A stretch of 64,000 nucleotides of DNA from CAVROP01 sp050012175 (GTDB lineage: Bacteria; Acidobacteriota; Terriglobia; UBA7540): assembly GCA_050012175.1 (NCBI GenBank), contig JBEKHR010000001.1, forward strand, positions 62,001 through 126,000, given 5' to 3'. Positions 1 through 8,195 of this stretch are shown in pieces (within the stretch, counting starts at the first letter, position 1; each line of letters opens with the position of its first letter). The notes beneath the pieces were generated by a model. The model worked only from the letters and a program-made list of their open reading frames with translations, ran no database searches and was not told where the DNA came from. Position numbers and translations under genes: made by a program.

Positions 1-1
1 G

Positions 2-946
2 GAGGTTCAAGCGGTCGAATTGGTGGGGCAGAGCAAGCCGATGCAAAGGGTTATAGAACTCATCCGCACCGTTGCTCCCATGGACACCACCGTCCTGATC
101 CGCGGGGAAAGCGGCACGGGCAAGGAATTGGTGGCGCGCGCCATTCACCACCTGAGCCCCCGCCGATTCATGCCCATGGTTACCATTCATTGTGGCGCCC
201 TGACAGAGACCCTGCTCGAAAGCGAGCTTTTCGGGCACGAGAGGGGCGCCTTCACGGGCGCCCAGTATCGGAAGAAAGGCAAGTTCGAAGTCGCCGAGGG
301 TGGCACGGTCTTCCTGGATGAAATCTCTGATATCAGCCTGAAGACCCAGACGGATCTGCTGCGCGTTCTGCAAGAGAAAGAGATAACGCGCGTGGGTGGC
401 AACCAGGCGCTCAAGGTTGACTTTCGTGCCGTCGCCGCAACCAACAAGGATTTGTCGGCCCTCGTGAAGGAAGGGACCTTCCGGCCCGACCTCTACTACC
501 GCCTGAACGTTTTTGGGATTGAACTGCCTCCCTTGCGAGACCGCCGTGAAGACATCCCGCTTTTGGTGGACCATTTCATCAAGAAGTATGCGCGGGCAAT
601 GAACAAGCGGTTCGCTTCCATCAGCCGGGCGGCTCTGGACATCTTGATGAATTACAGTTGGCCCGGCAACGTGCGCGAGCTCGAGAATGCCATCGAGCGG
701 GCTATGGTAATCGGTCGCGAGCCGGAAATTCAGGCTTCCGATTTCCCCTTGCAGATTGGCTCGACCCAGCGACCCGAGGTAGGGCTTTCGCTCGACGACG
801 TGGAGCGCGCGCATATTCTTCGAGTTCTGGAGTCCTGCGATTGGAACCAGACTCGCGCGGCAAGAATCCTCGAGATTGACCGCGTCACCCTCTACAACAA
901 GATCAAGAAATACGGCTTTCGGAAAGGTATGCCTGCCGCGTCATGA
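2..946 (+). CDS. Sigma-54-dependent transcriptional activator, 5' end cut by window
   Basis: AAA+ activator that remodels RNA polymerase-sigma-54 at -24/-12 promoters. The frame is open from base 2, so the gene starts upstream and an N-terminal receiver or sensor domain is probably missing. Counting from the TTG at 20, the visible part has Walker A GESGTGKE (about 29-36), the sigma-54 contact motif GAFTGA (about 76-81), Walker B GGTVFLDE (about 94-101), and a C-terminal Fis-type helix-turn-helix (about 265-303) containing ARILEIDRVTLYNKIKKYG. All core motifs are intact. The stop overlaps the next start as ATGA, which suggests translational coupling to the archaemetzincin gene. The family assignment is secure; the signal it responds to cannot be read here. 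Confidence 0.93.
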   Translation, partial: EVQAVELVGQSKPMQRVIELIRTVAPMDTTVLIRGESGTGKELVARAIHHLSPRRFMPMVTIHCGALTETLLESELFGHERGAFTGAQYRKKGKFEVAEGGTVFLDEISDISLKTQTDLLRVLQEKEITRVGGNQALKVDFRAVAATNKDLSALVKEGTFRPDLYYRLNVFGIELPPLRDRREDIPLLVDHFIKKYARAMNKRFASISRAALDILMNYSWPGNVRELENAIERAMVIGREPEIQASDFPLQIGSTQRPEVGLSLDDVERAHILRVLESCDWNQTRAARILEIDRVTLYNKIKKYGFRKGMPAAS

Positions 947-1470
947 GAATCATCTCGCTGGTTCCCGTCGGGCGAGTCGAGCGGGGCCACCTCGAATCGC
1001 TTGCGGAAGGGCTGGCAGCGCGCTTGCGCGTAGCATGCTGGATTCGGCCGGATGGGCTGGATGGCGAGTTTGCTTACAATCCTGTGCGCGGGCAATACCA
1101 CTCCACGGAAATTCTTAAGAAGCTTTTGCAGGACCCGCCTGCGGAAAGCTGGCGAATCCTGGGAGTGACCGACGCAGACCTTTACATCCCTATCCTGACC
1201 TTCGTTTTTGGCGAAGCCCAATTGGGCGACACCGGCGCCCTGGTTTCCACCCACCGCCTGCGCCCGGAGTTCTATGGCATGCCCAAGGACCCTGGGCTAC
1301 TCCAAGGGCGCCTTTTAAAGGAGGCCCTCCACGAATTGGGCCACACTTTTGGGCTTTGCCATTGCCCGGATTACCTTTGCGTGATGAGTGCCTCGCATGC
1401 CGTGGAGAGAATCGATTTGAAGCAGGCGGGTTTTTGCACAGCCTGCGCGGGCGCGGCAGGGGTCAGGTAA
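943..1470 (+). CDS. amzA: Archaemetzincin-type zinc metalloprotease
   Basis: A 175-residue protein with the archaemetzincin signature: H130-E131-x2-H134-x2-G, then C141 and C146, M148 (the Met-turn) and a closing C165-x2-C168 pair. The HExxH site binds the catalytic zinc; the four cysteines are expected to bind a second, structural zinc. Length fits the family. No signal peptide is seen, so it is probably cytoplasmic. It overlaps the upstream sigma-54 activator by 4 nt, so the two are probably co-translated. The substrate is not predictable. The family is best known from archaea and vertebrates, with scattered bacterial members. Confidence 0.9.
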   Translation: MRIISLVPVGRVERGHLESLAEGLAARLRVACWIRPDGLDGEFAYNPVRGQYHSTEILKKLLQDPPAESWRILGVTDADLYIPILTFVFGEAQLGDTGALVSTHRLRPEFYGMPKDPGLLQGRLLKEALHELGHTFGLCHCPDYLCVMSASHAVERIDLKQAGFCTACAGAAGVR

Positions 1471-1511
1471 AGAGGGAGCTCCGCAGGAAATGGGTGCACT
1501 TGTCTGGCACG

Positions 1512-1578
1512 CTGTCATTCTGATCCCGCCTTGCGGGAGAAGAATCTGCTTTTGGTTGCGGCCGAAGGCCGCGCTGTG
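1512..1578. repeat. Dispersed repeat, GTCATTCTGA/GAAGAATCT family, copy 1
   Basis: Non-coding stretch after the archaemetzincin gene. It carries GTCATTCTGATCCCGC, a small CCCGCCTTGCGGG hairpin, then GAAGAATCTGCTTTTGG and a GCGGCC...GGCCGC palindrome. The GAAGAATCTGCTTTTGG segment and the following GTTGCGGCC recur at 56815-56840, and the GTCATTCTGA...GAAGAATC frame recurs at 62397-62440. Confidence 0.6.
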
Positions 1579-1633
1579 TTGGTCCTCGTTCCTAAAAAGC
1601 GGGCGGAGGAGTAAAATTACTTCTTGAGATGCA

Positions 1634-3301
1634 ATGGGGGGATTAAGAGAATTGGCAAGGTTCAGTCAGTTTTTTAAAAGCGAGCAGAGCCGCATCGAAG
1701 GCTTGGCGGCAATCTCGGAGCCCATGCAACAGCCGGAGGAAATCTTTCGGACTGCCGATAGGGGAACGGGCCTCGTTGCCGAAGATGCAGCCTCTCTGTT
1801 TGCGGCAGCGCGCGATCAAAACCGTCGAATTGAAATCCAGGCAGCAGCGAACCGGGTGCGCGCGCGTTTTGCGTCACCAAGCGTTGAATTCGTCATCCCC
1901 GTCTACTTGACAAGCTACTGCCAGAACGAATGCTTGTATTGCGGCTATCGACAAAGCAATTCCATCGCCGAGCGAGTCCGGCTCAACCCTGAAGACTTTG
2001 AAAAACAATTGGACCTGATTCTCTCCTGGGGTCACCGGCAGATCGAATTGGTGCTCTCCGATGACCCTGAATTCGGCCCGGAAACGGTGGCGCGCTACGT
2101 TGCCGCCACACGCCGGAAACTCGAAGCCCTGGGCGGCGGAGTGGTGGCTCTGTGCTCCCCTGTTTACCAGCAAGAGGATTACGTCCGCTTGCGCGACGCC
2201 GGGTTGAATTGGGTGGTCGAGTGGCAGGAGACTTACCATCGCCCGCATTTCGACCGCTGGCACTTTGCGGGCTCGCCCAAGCGGGACTACGAGTCTCGCC
2301 TGGATCTCTGGGATCGCGTTATCGCCGCAGGCATTACCAAGATTGGGATGGGCGTGCTGTTGGGGCTTTACGATTTCCGTTACGACGCCTTGGCGGCCAT
2401 CGAGCACGGAAACTATTTGCGCCGGACTTATGGAATTGAGCCGCACGCGCTAGGAATCCCGCGATTGAAGCCGGCGCGCGGCGTCCTGGCCTCGCAGAAG
2501 CCAAATCGCTTCACCCTCTCCGACGACGACTTCCGCCTGGTTGTTAGTATTTATCACATGGCTTTTCCCACCTCCCGCCTGTTCTTCAATACCCGCGAGA
2601 GTTACGACTTGAATATCTCGATGGTGGCTGCCGGTGATCTCTTTACCGTGGATTGCGAAACGCTGCCGGGCGCCTACTTGCGCCGCCACCTGCCCGGCCA
2701 GTTTTCCACCCACGACTATCCGCCCCGCCGGGAAGTGGTTGCGACTCTCGAGCAGCGTGGGTTTGCCTGCAAATATCTCGCCGAAGAAGTGCCGTGCGAG
2801 ATAGCCCGTACGGCGTCGGCCTCGGGAACGGCAATTGATGAGAAGCGCTGGATCGGCCAGCACGCTCAGGTGCGCGCCCGGCTGCAAGATTGGGAAATGG
2901 CGCTGGAGCGGCTTTCCATGAATGGCAGCCAACCCGTCGAGCGGCAGGCGGCGGATGCCTCCTTGCACGAGATACTGAAGTACCTCGAAACGGTTCTGAC
3001 CGCACATTGCCGGCAAGAGGAATCGGAGTTGTTCCCGGCCTTCCACCGCGACGCCGATATCACTTCAAAACTGGCGGCCTTTCGAGAGGACCACGAACGT
3101 TTTGGTGTGGACCTGGATAAATTCGAGAGGCAGATGGTCTCCTACGGTCTATCGAGAGACCCTACCGTGCTCTTGACCCTCGGCGCCCGTATGATTCGTG
3201 AAATGCGTGCACACCTCGAGGCGGAAGAGCAGTTGTCGAGCCACCTGTTCCCCGGCTCCCTTGCTTCTTCAGCGAAGGCTGCCCGGCGGACTTCGAGTTG
3301 A
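1634..3301 (+). CDS. ThiH/HydG-like radical SAM enzyme fused to a C-terminal hemerythrin domain
   Basis: A 555-residue protein. The radical SAM [4Fe-4S] motif is C96-x3-C100-x2-C103 (TSYCQNECLYCGYRQ). The following barrel, with PRLKPARG and a BATS-like segment, resembles ThiH and HydG, which cleave tyrosine. ThiH is usually about 375 residues; here about 110 extra residues (444-555) form an HHE hemerythrin domain with candidate di-iron ligands H458/E462, H487, and H527/E531. No thiamine or hydrogenase maturation genes are near. The start is uncertain: ATG 1634 has only a weak GAG upstream, and ATG 1724 is an alternative. Tyrosine or another substrate remains possible; the hemerythrin may sense or remove oxygen, which is inference. 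Confidence 0.85.
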   Translation: MGGLRELARFSQFFKSEQSRIEGLAAISEPMQQPEEIFRTADRGTGLVAEDAASLFAAARDQNRRIEIQAAANRVRARFASPSVEFVIPVYLTSYCQNECLYCGYRQSNSIAERVRLNPEDFEKQLDLILSWGHRQIELVLSDDPEFGPETVARYVAATRRKLEALGGGVVALCSPVYQQEDYVRLRDAGLNWVVEWQETYHRPHFDRWHFAGSPKRDYESRLDLWDRVIAAGITKIGMGVLLGLYDFRYDALAAIEHGNYLRRTYGIEPHALGIPRLKPARGVLASQKPNRFTLSDDDFRLVVSIYHMAFPTSRLFFNTRESYDLNISMVAAGDLFTVDCETLPGAYLRRHLPGQFSTHDYPPRREVVATLEQRGFACKYLAEEVPCEIARTASASGTAIDEKRWIGQHAQVRARLQDWEMALERLSMNGSQPVERQAADASLHEILKYLETVLTAHCRQEESELFPAFHRDADITSKLAAFREDHERFGVDLDKFERQMVSYGLSRDPTVLLTLGARMIREMRAHLEAEEQLSSHLFPGSLASSAKAARRTSS

Positions 3302-3329
3302 GTTTCATCTGCGCCACCCGCCGGTTTCT

Positions 3330-3371
3330 GAAGAGTAGCGCAGGACCCGCTGTTCGGTCCTGCGGCTCTTC
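3330..3371. other. Strong hairpin after the radical SAM gene
   Basis: Arms GAAGAG...GCAGGACC and GGTCCTGC...CTCTTC pair over about 16 bp around a short loop, 28 bp after the stop codon. There is no T-run, so it is not a standard intrinsic terminator, but its place suggests an mRNA 3'-end structure. Confidence 0.45.
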
Positions 3372-3488
3372 AGTAGCCCCTCCCAAGATACGTTTTGTTC
3401 AATCGGGAATTGAAATTGGAGTTGTGCGCGAAGTGTGTTCGTGGCATGATTCGAGCAACTACAATCGACGGAAGACGTTTCACTCGAA

Positions 3489-4046
3489 ATGGCGAAAACA
3501 CTCGAAGGGCAGCTCGTTCCACTTGAGCGCATCGAGTCCCGAATTTTCGTGTTGCGGGGTCACCGCGTGATGCTGGATCGGGACTTGGCTGGCCTCTACG
3601 GCGTAGCCACGCGCGTGCTCAATCAAGCCGTGAAGCGGAATAAGGATCGGTTCCCGGAAGATTTCATGTTCCGTCTGACGAAAGAAGAGTCCTCGCTCGT
3701 GCTGGCTTCAAGATCACAAACTGTGACCTTGAAGCGTGGGCAGAATATCAAATATGCGCCTCATGTGTTCACGGAACACGGTGCGGTGATGCTTGCCAAT
3801 GTGTTGAGGAGCCGTGTGGCGATTCGGGCGAGCATTCAGGTAGTCCGGGCATTCGTGCACCTGCGTCAGATGCTCGCTAGGCATGACGACCTTGCTCGGA
3901 AGATCGACGCTATCGAGCGTCGCGTGGGCAAGCACGATGTTGAGTTGCAGGAAGTGCTTAGGATCTTGCGGAAACTGCTTGAGCCGCCCCCAGTACCTGC
4001 GAAACGGCCGCTCGGCTTCATGCCCCCGAGGCCCGCAGGAGAATAA
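3489..4046 (+). CDS. ORF6N domain protein
   Basis: A 185-residue protein whose N-terminal about 100 residues match the ORF6N DNA-binding domain, a phage-antirepressor-related fold: an IESRIFVLRG strand pair, then LDRDLAGLYGVATRVLNQAVKRN and FPEDFMFRLT. The C-terminal part is predicted helical or coiled coil (about 120-165). Genes of this type are common, mobile and often stand alone in bacterial chromosomes; their role is unknown and may be regulatory. It sits alone between the radical SAM gene and a decayed nucleotidyltransferase, in a stretch that looks accessory. The start ATG has only a weak purine-rich stretch upstream (CACTCGAA). Confidence 0.82.
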   Translation: MAKTLEGQLVPLERIESRIFVLRGHRVMLDRDLAGLYGVATRVLNQAVKRNKDRFPEDFMFRLTKEESSLVLASRSQTVTLKRGQNIKYAPHVFTEHGAVMLANVLRSRVAIRASIQVVRAFVHLRQMLARHDDLARKIDAIERRVGKHDVELQEVLRILRKLLEPPPVPAKRPLGFMPPRPAGE

Positions 4047-4265
4047 ACCGCTGTGGCCGCCAGCGCGGCTTTCGTAAAGTGGGGGAGTTCACAGAATTGC
4101 GATTCTGGGACGTGGAACCGAAGGGGTAGTGTGTCTGAGGGGGTAACCTCGCGCGAACCAAAAGGGAACCTATTTGAGGCATAATGGGAGCGACAGCGAT
4201 CGTTCGAGGCTTGTCTCGGGGCACGGCACAACTTGGTGACCAAGATTGTTCGAAGGTGATCGCAC

Positions 4266-4370
4266 ATGGTGGATGAAAAGCGAATTGCCGAGCTCAGTGA
4301 ACGAATTGTTCGGGAGTTTCATCCGGAAAAAATCATCTTGTTTAGCTCCTATTACCAAGGTGGGCCATAA
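4266..4370 (+). pseudogene. Truncated MNT-type nucleotidyltransferase remnant
   Basis: A 34-codon reading frame begins MVDEKRIAELSERIVREFHP and goes on to EKIILFSSYYQGG before stopping. It matches the start of minimal nucleotidyltransferases (the antitoxin partner of HepT/HEPN proteins), whose sequence is normally I..F.P.KIILFGSYARG followed by an acidic DxD motif. Here the glycine of the GS motif has become serine and all sequence after the YARG position, including the acidic residues, is missing. The break coincides with the start of a Tat-leader-like sequence belonging to the next gene, so a deletion or rearrangement joined the two. Confidence 0.65.
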
Positions 4371-4408
4371 CCCTGACTTACCCATCCAGAAGACGCTTCG
4401 TTAAAGAA

Positions 4409-6505
4409 ATGGGGATAGCCGGACTCACGGCTTCCCTGCTTGTTCCGCAGCAGGCACAGCCAACTCCTGAAGAGGCGGCTCGAGATTGCCCATTGACAAG
4501 CACTCGATCGCTCGCGGGAGAGTGGCAGTTCCGATTGGACCCCAAGAGCGTGGGTGAATCTCAGGGCTGGCATCTCTCAAGCGCGTCAGCCGATGGATGG
4601 TCAAGGGTTATTGTCCCACACACCTGGCAGGTGTCCGAGGATTCGGCCGCATACCTGGGGGTGGCGTGGTATCGGCGCACCATTGCACTCCCGGAATCGT
4701 GGTCCGGTAAGGTTATTCGCCTGGAGTTCGAAGCAGTGTTTCACAGTGCCGTCGTGTGGGTGAACGGCAAACAGGTCGGGAGTCATCTTCGCAAGGGGTA
4801 CACGTCCTTTGCCTTCGACATTTCCTCCGCGGTGCTGCCCGGCCAAGCCAACACGATCACCGTCAAAGTGGATAATTCCTTCGATCAAAATATGCTGCCA
4901 CGCGGTAATTCCTATGATTGGACGCCGGACGGCGGGATTATCCGCCCCGTGAGTCTGCTCATCACCCCAAAGACGTTTATCGAACGGGTGGATGTGGATG
5001 CCCAACCCGACTTGAACGCATCCCATGCCAGCCTCGCCATTCGCGCCGCCCTGAGGAACTCCGACATCAGCACAAGACATATCGATATAGCTTATGAAAT
5101 CCTTGAAGACGACACGGACCGCGTGGTGCTGCGGGCGCAGCGAGCGGCGACGGCGTCGCTTAAGCCAGAGGCGAGCGAAGAGGTCTCGCTTCCCCCAGTC
5201 GAATTGCCAAACCCTCGACTCTGGCATTTCGATCATCCGCACCTGTACCGCCTGGTAGCGACGATCGAGGCCGACGGCGAGCCACTTCATAGCTGTTCGA
5301 CCACCTTCGGGGTTCGCAAAATCGAGGTGAGAGAAGGCGGCTTCCACTTCAATGGTGAACGCGTCTGGCTTATGGGGGTCGAACGCATGGCGGGGAGCAA
5401 CCCGGAGTACGGGATGGCGGAACCCACCGCCTGGATTCTTCACGATCACAATGATCTGAAAGAGCTCAATTGCGTTTTCACCCGCGTCCACTGGCAGCAA
5501 GACAAACGCGTGCTCGATTTCTGTGACCGGCATGGAATTCTGCTGCAAGAAGAAGTGCCAACCTGGGGCGCCGAAACGTTCCGCGACATGAGCGAGCAGC
5601 CCTCACCGGATATCATGGCGAACGGCCTGGAACAGTTGCGCGAGATGATCCAACGCGACCGCAACCATCCCTGCATTTTCTCCTGGGGGCTTTGCAACGA
5701 GATTAACGGGCAGAACCCGGCGGCCTACCAGTTCGCCAAGCGCATGGTCGAGGAGGCGAAAAAACTCGATCCGAATCGCCTGCGCTCCTATGCTTCGAAT
5801 TCGCTGTATAAAACGCCCGAAAAGGACGTGGCCGGGCTGATGGACTTTATTGAATGGAACGAATACTACGAGAGTTGGCACAAGGGCGGCGTTGAGGACG
5901 TGAAGCGCAACCTGGAAGAGATCCACCGCGCTTATCCCGATAAGCCCATTGTGATCTCAGAATACGGGTACTGTGCGTGCACACCGGACCGGCCGGAGAA
6001 CGATCTGGTCCGCATCAGGATTCTGCGTGAGCACGACGACGCTTTCCGCCAGTATCCGTTTGTGGGCGGCGCGATCTTTTTCTGTTATAACGATTACCGT
6101 ACGCATGTGGGTGACAAAGGGATCGGGGTCTTGAAGCAGCGTGTTCACGGAGTTGTGGACCTGTACGGGGCGCGCAAGGCGTCGTTCGAGGCGCTAAGGC
6201 AGGAGGCGAGTCCTGTGCAAGCACTCAGGCTGACGGCAGAGGGGAATTCCCTGACGGCAACTGTGGAGGCGCGCAGCAAGCTTCCCGCCTACACCCTGGA
6301 AGGCTACACGCTGAGATGGATTGTCTACGTTCAAGGCGACCTGCCGATGGAGCAGCATGAAACCCCGTTGCCTCGCCTTGCCCCCGGCCAGTCGGCCACA
6401 GTTTCGTTGGACTTCCAGCAAGAAAATCCGACGCACATTCGAGTTGAAGTTATTCGTCCCACCGGCTTTTCGGCAATGACCAAGATTTGGAACCGTGAGA
6501 GGTAG
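4409..6505 (+). CDS. Glycoside hydrolase family 2 enzyme (beta-galactosidase / beta-glucuronidase type)
   Basis: A 698-residue retaining glycosidase. Domain order fits GH2: jelly-roll sugar-binding domain (about 30-190, with GVAWYRRT and FEAVFHSAVVWVNGKQVG), immunoglobulin-like domain (about 195-305), then a TIM barrel. The acid/base is E431 in SWGLCNEING and the nucleophile E518 in PIVISEYGY. The frame stays open 66 nt upstream of ATG 4409, and those codons read PSRRRFVKE before MGIAGLTASLL: a twin-arginine export signal whose own start codon is not an ATG (CTG 4373 is the only candidate). Export through Tat is likely if that region is translated. The neighbouring RhaT-like transporter hints at plant or microbial polysaccharide use; specificity is not determined. 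Confidence 0.9.
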   Translation: MGIAGLTASLLVPQQAQPTPEEAARDCPLTSTRSLAGEWQFRLDPKSVGESQGWHLSSASADGWSRVIVPHTWQVSEDSAAYLGVAWYRRTIALPESWSGKVIRLEFEAVFHSAVVWVNGKQVGSHLRKGYTSFAFDISSAVLPGQANTITVKVDNSFDQNMLPRGNSYDWTPDGGIIRPVSLLITPKTFIERVDVDAQPDLNASHASLAIRAALRNSDISTRHIDIAYEILEDDTDRVVLRAQRAATASLKPEASEEVSLPPVELPNPRLWHFDHPHLYRLVATIEADGEPLHSCSTTFGVRKIEVREGGFHFNGERVWLMGVERMAGSNPEYGMAEPTAWILHDHNDLKELNCVFTRVHWQQDKRVLDFCDRHGILLQEEVPTWGAETFRDMSEQPSPDIMANGLEQLREMIQRDRNHPCIFSWGLCNEINGQNPAAYQFAKRMVEEAKKLDPNRLRSYASNSLYKTPEKDVAGLMDFIEWNEYYESWHKGGVEDVKRNLEEIHRAYPDKPIVISEYGYCACTPDRPENDLVRIRILREHDDAFRQYPFVGGAIFFCYNDYRTHVGDKGIGVLKQRVHGVVDLYGARKASFEALRQEASPVQALRLTAEGNSLTATVEARSKLPAYTLEGYTLRWIVYVQGDLPMEQHETPLPRLAPGQSATVSLDFQQENPTHIRVEVIRPTGFSAMTKIWNRER

Positions 6506-6529
6506 ACGGCAGGTTACAAACTCCGGTCA

Positions 6530-6689
6530 AGGTATGCGTAATCCCTCAGTCTCGGGTGGTGTAGCGCCGCCCTTTAGAGCCTGCCCTGATCCCGCAGTCG
6601 CGGGAGAAGGGGCGGCACGTGCCGGTCCCGCAGACGCGGGACCGGCGCTGCGTGTGTTGCCACCCGAGACTGAGGGATTACAGGTATGC
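6530..6689. mobile_element. IS66-like MITE with 22-bp inverted ends and 8-bp target duplication
   Basis: A 144-bp non-coding element at 6538-6681. The two ends are perfect 22-bp inverted repeats (6538-6559 and 6660-6681) beginning GTAATCCCTCAGTC. They are flanked by a perfect 8-bp direct repeat AGGTATGC (6530-6537 and 6682-6689). Ends starting GTAA and 8-bp duplications are the hallmark of the IS66 family, so this is probably a miniature IS66 derivative moved in trans. The interior holds GC-rich hairpins (CCCGCAGTCGCGGG; GGTCCCGC...GCGGGACC) and no coding capacity. It lies between the GH2 gene and the transporter gene. Confidence 0.85.
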
Positions 6690-6738
6690 CCGAAACCTTG
6701 AGAACCTGGGCTTAATCTGTGCCGCGAGGGAGTCTTCG

Positions 6739-7767
6739 GTGAGTGACCATTTCTGGCTTGGCATGGCGGTCATTTTCATCAGTGGAGCGTTGAATGGAAG
6801 CTTTCCGCTGCCCATGAAGTACACGCGTCAGTGGAAATGGGAAAACACCTGGCTGGTTTTTGCCGCCGCAGCGTTGCTGATTATACCGTGGCTACTGGCT
6901 GCGGGTTTCGTGCCCCACCTCGAGGATGTCTATCGAGGCGTTTCCAGCCGTGCGCTCCTCGCCCCCCTGGTCTTCGGCTTTCTGTGGGGCATCGCTCAAG
7001 TGACCTTCGGCCTGGGAATCAGCGCCGTGGGCATGGCGCTGGCGTTCGCGGTGGTGGCCGGCCTGTCTTGTCTGTCGGGGTCTCTCGTACCCTTGTTGGT
7101 CCTTAACCCTGTAGACCTGCTCCGGCCGCGGGGCATCCTATTGCTCATCAGCATGCCCATCCTCTTCGCCGGCCTCGCTCTCTATGGCATGGCAGGCCGC
7201 CGGCGCGAGAAGGAGCAGAGGCCTGCCGGCCCCTCCGCTAGCGCAGTAGCTTCGAGTTTTCTGACCGGGCTGGCCATCTGCATCTTCACCGGTATCTTTG
7301 GGTCAAACATTAATCTCGGCTTCGCTTTCAGCGGCCAAATCCTGCAAAAGGCCGTTGCCCTGGGAGCTTTCCCGGTCACCTCAACCTACGCCTCGTGGGC
7401 GCTGGTGCTGGGCGCCGGCTTCGTTCCTAATCTGCTCTATTGCTTCCTGCTGCTTTTCCGTAACGGGACCTGGTCGCTTTTTCTGAATCCGGGCTGGGCA
7501 AGAGAAACCAGCCTGGCAATTGCCATGGGCTTGCTCTGGCTTTCGGGGATGGTAGGTTATGGCATCGGCGCGACGCTGGTAGGAAAGTACGGAACTTCCC
7601 TTGGCTATGCGCTGTTCGTTTCCGCAATGATTCTCTCTTCGAACTTCCTCGGCATCCTGACAGGAGAATGGAGAGCCACTTCACCGGCAACCCGGAGGGT
7701 GCTGACGGCGGCGGTGGTAGTAATCCTGATTTCCGTGCTTGTCCTGAATCTTGGAGGACTCTTCTGA
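6739..7767 (+). CDS. rhaT: RhaT-family sugar/proton symporter
   Basis: A 342-residue integral membrane protein with about ten hydrophobic helices, matching the L-rhamnose/H+ symporter family: GALNGSFPLPMKYTRQWKWENTW at the N-terminus, FGFLWGIAQVTFGLGI in the middle and NLLYC near helix 7-8. GTG 6739 is chosen because GAGGGAG lies 6-7 nt upstream and the protein then starts just before the first helix; a longer frame from 6619 would read through the MITE. Family knowledge suggests import of L-rhamnose or a similar sugar. No rhamnose catabolic genes are in the window, but the GH2 glycosidase upstream would fit a sugar-release-and-uptake role. Confidence 0.88.
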   Translation: MSDHFWLGMAVIFISGALNGSFPLPMKYTRQWKWENTWLVFAAAALLIIPWLLAAGFVPHLEDVYRGVSSRALLAPLVFGFLWGIAQVTFGLGISAVGMALAFAVVAGLSCLSGSLVPLLVLNPVDLLRPRGILLLISMPILFAGLALYGMAGRRREKEQRPAGPSASAVASSFLTGLAICIFTGIFGSNINLGFAFSGQILQKAVALGAFPVTSTYASWALVLGAGFVPNLLYCFLLLFRNGTWSLFLNPGWARETSLAIAMGLLWLSGMVGYGIGATLVGKYGTSLGYALFVSAMILSSNFLGILTGEWRATSPATRRVLTAAVVVILISVLVLNLGGLF

Positions 7768-7799
7768 CGACGAGTCCCGCATGCATGGTGGGGGGCCGG

Positions 7800-8096
7800 G
7801 GCCCACTATCGGGTCGGGCAGCGGCGCTTCTATCCGTTCGGCGTCTACAGCGAGAAGAAACGACTGGAGAAGCTGAATTACGCTCACGGCAACGCGATGA
7901 AGAATGGCGCGAGCCAGTTGTCTATGCTTATCACTCGTCACTCGTCACTGCTCTTGTGGACGGAGGAAGTGGTATTGGCTCGTCACTTGTTTCCGCTCTG
8001 CGGGATCACTCGCCACTGCTTTCTTGGCCGTGGTCGAGCTTCCGGTTCTACTACCGGCAAGATGCCTCCCCCCTCGCCGTGGATCCCATGCCCTGA
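7800..8096 (+). pseudogene. Decayed REP-associated tyrosine transposase (RAYT) C-terminus
   Basis: Two fragments in different frames resemble the end of a Y1/RAYT transposase. The first (from 7804) reads RRFYPFGVYSEKKRLEKLNY and continues AHGNAMKNG, corresponding to the usual RRFYDF...EKKRxEKLxYMHxNPVKRG. The second (about 8020-8096) reads SWPWSSFRFYYRQ, corresponding to the conserved WPWSSFRFY. Between them is about 110 bp of CACTCGTCACT-type simple repeat. The catalytic front half is absent. RAYTs mobilise REP-type palindromes, which are frequent in this window. Confidence 0.7.
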
Positions 8097-8195
8097 ATTT
8101 CGACCTCCCAGAATCTCAATACTGTGAACTCCAAAAGTCCCCATGAACAAATTGCGTTCCCGGGGTTTTGGTTTCCGGGCCGTGCCTTGTGGTTA

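Noticed and set aside
3330..3371. Intrinsic terminator after the radical SAM gene
   Set aside because: The hairpin is strong but no T-run follows on either strand, so it is listed only as a structure.
4601..5548. 315-codon minus-strand open frame
   Set aside because: Antisense to the GH2 gene; no family resemblance or start signals.
6619..6738. Longer N-terminus for the RhaT-like transporter
   Set aside because: It would be translated from the MITE end and lacks a ribosome-binding site; GTG 6739 has one and matches the family start.
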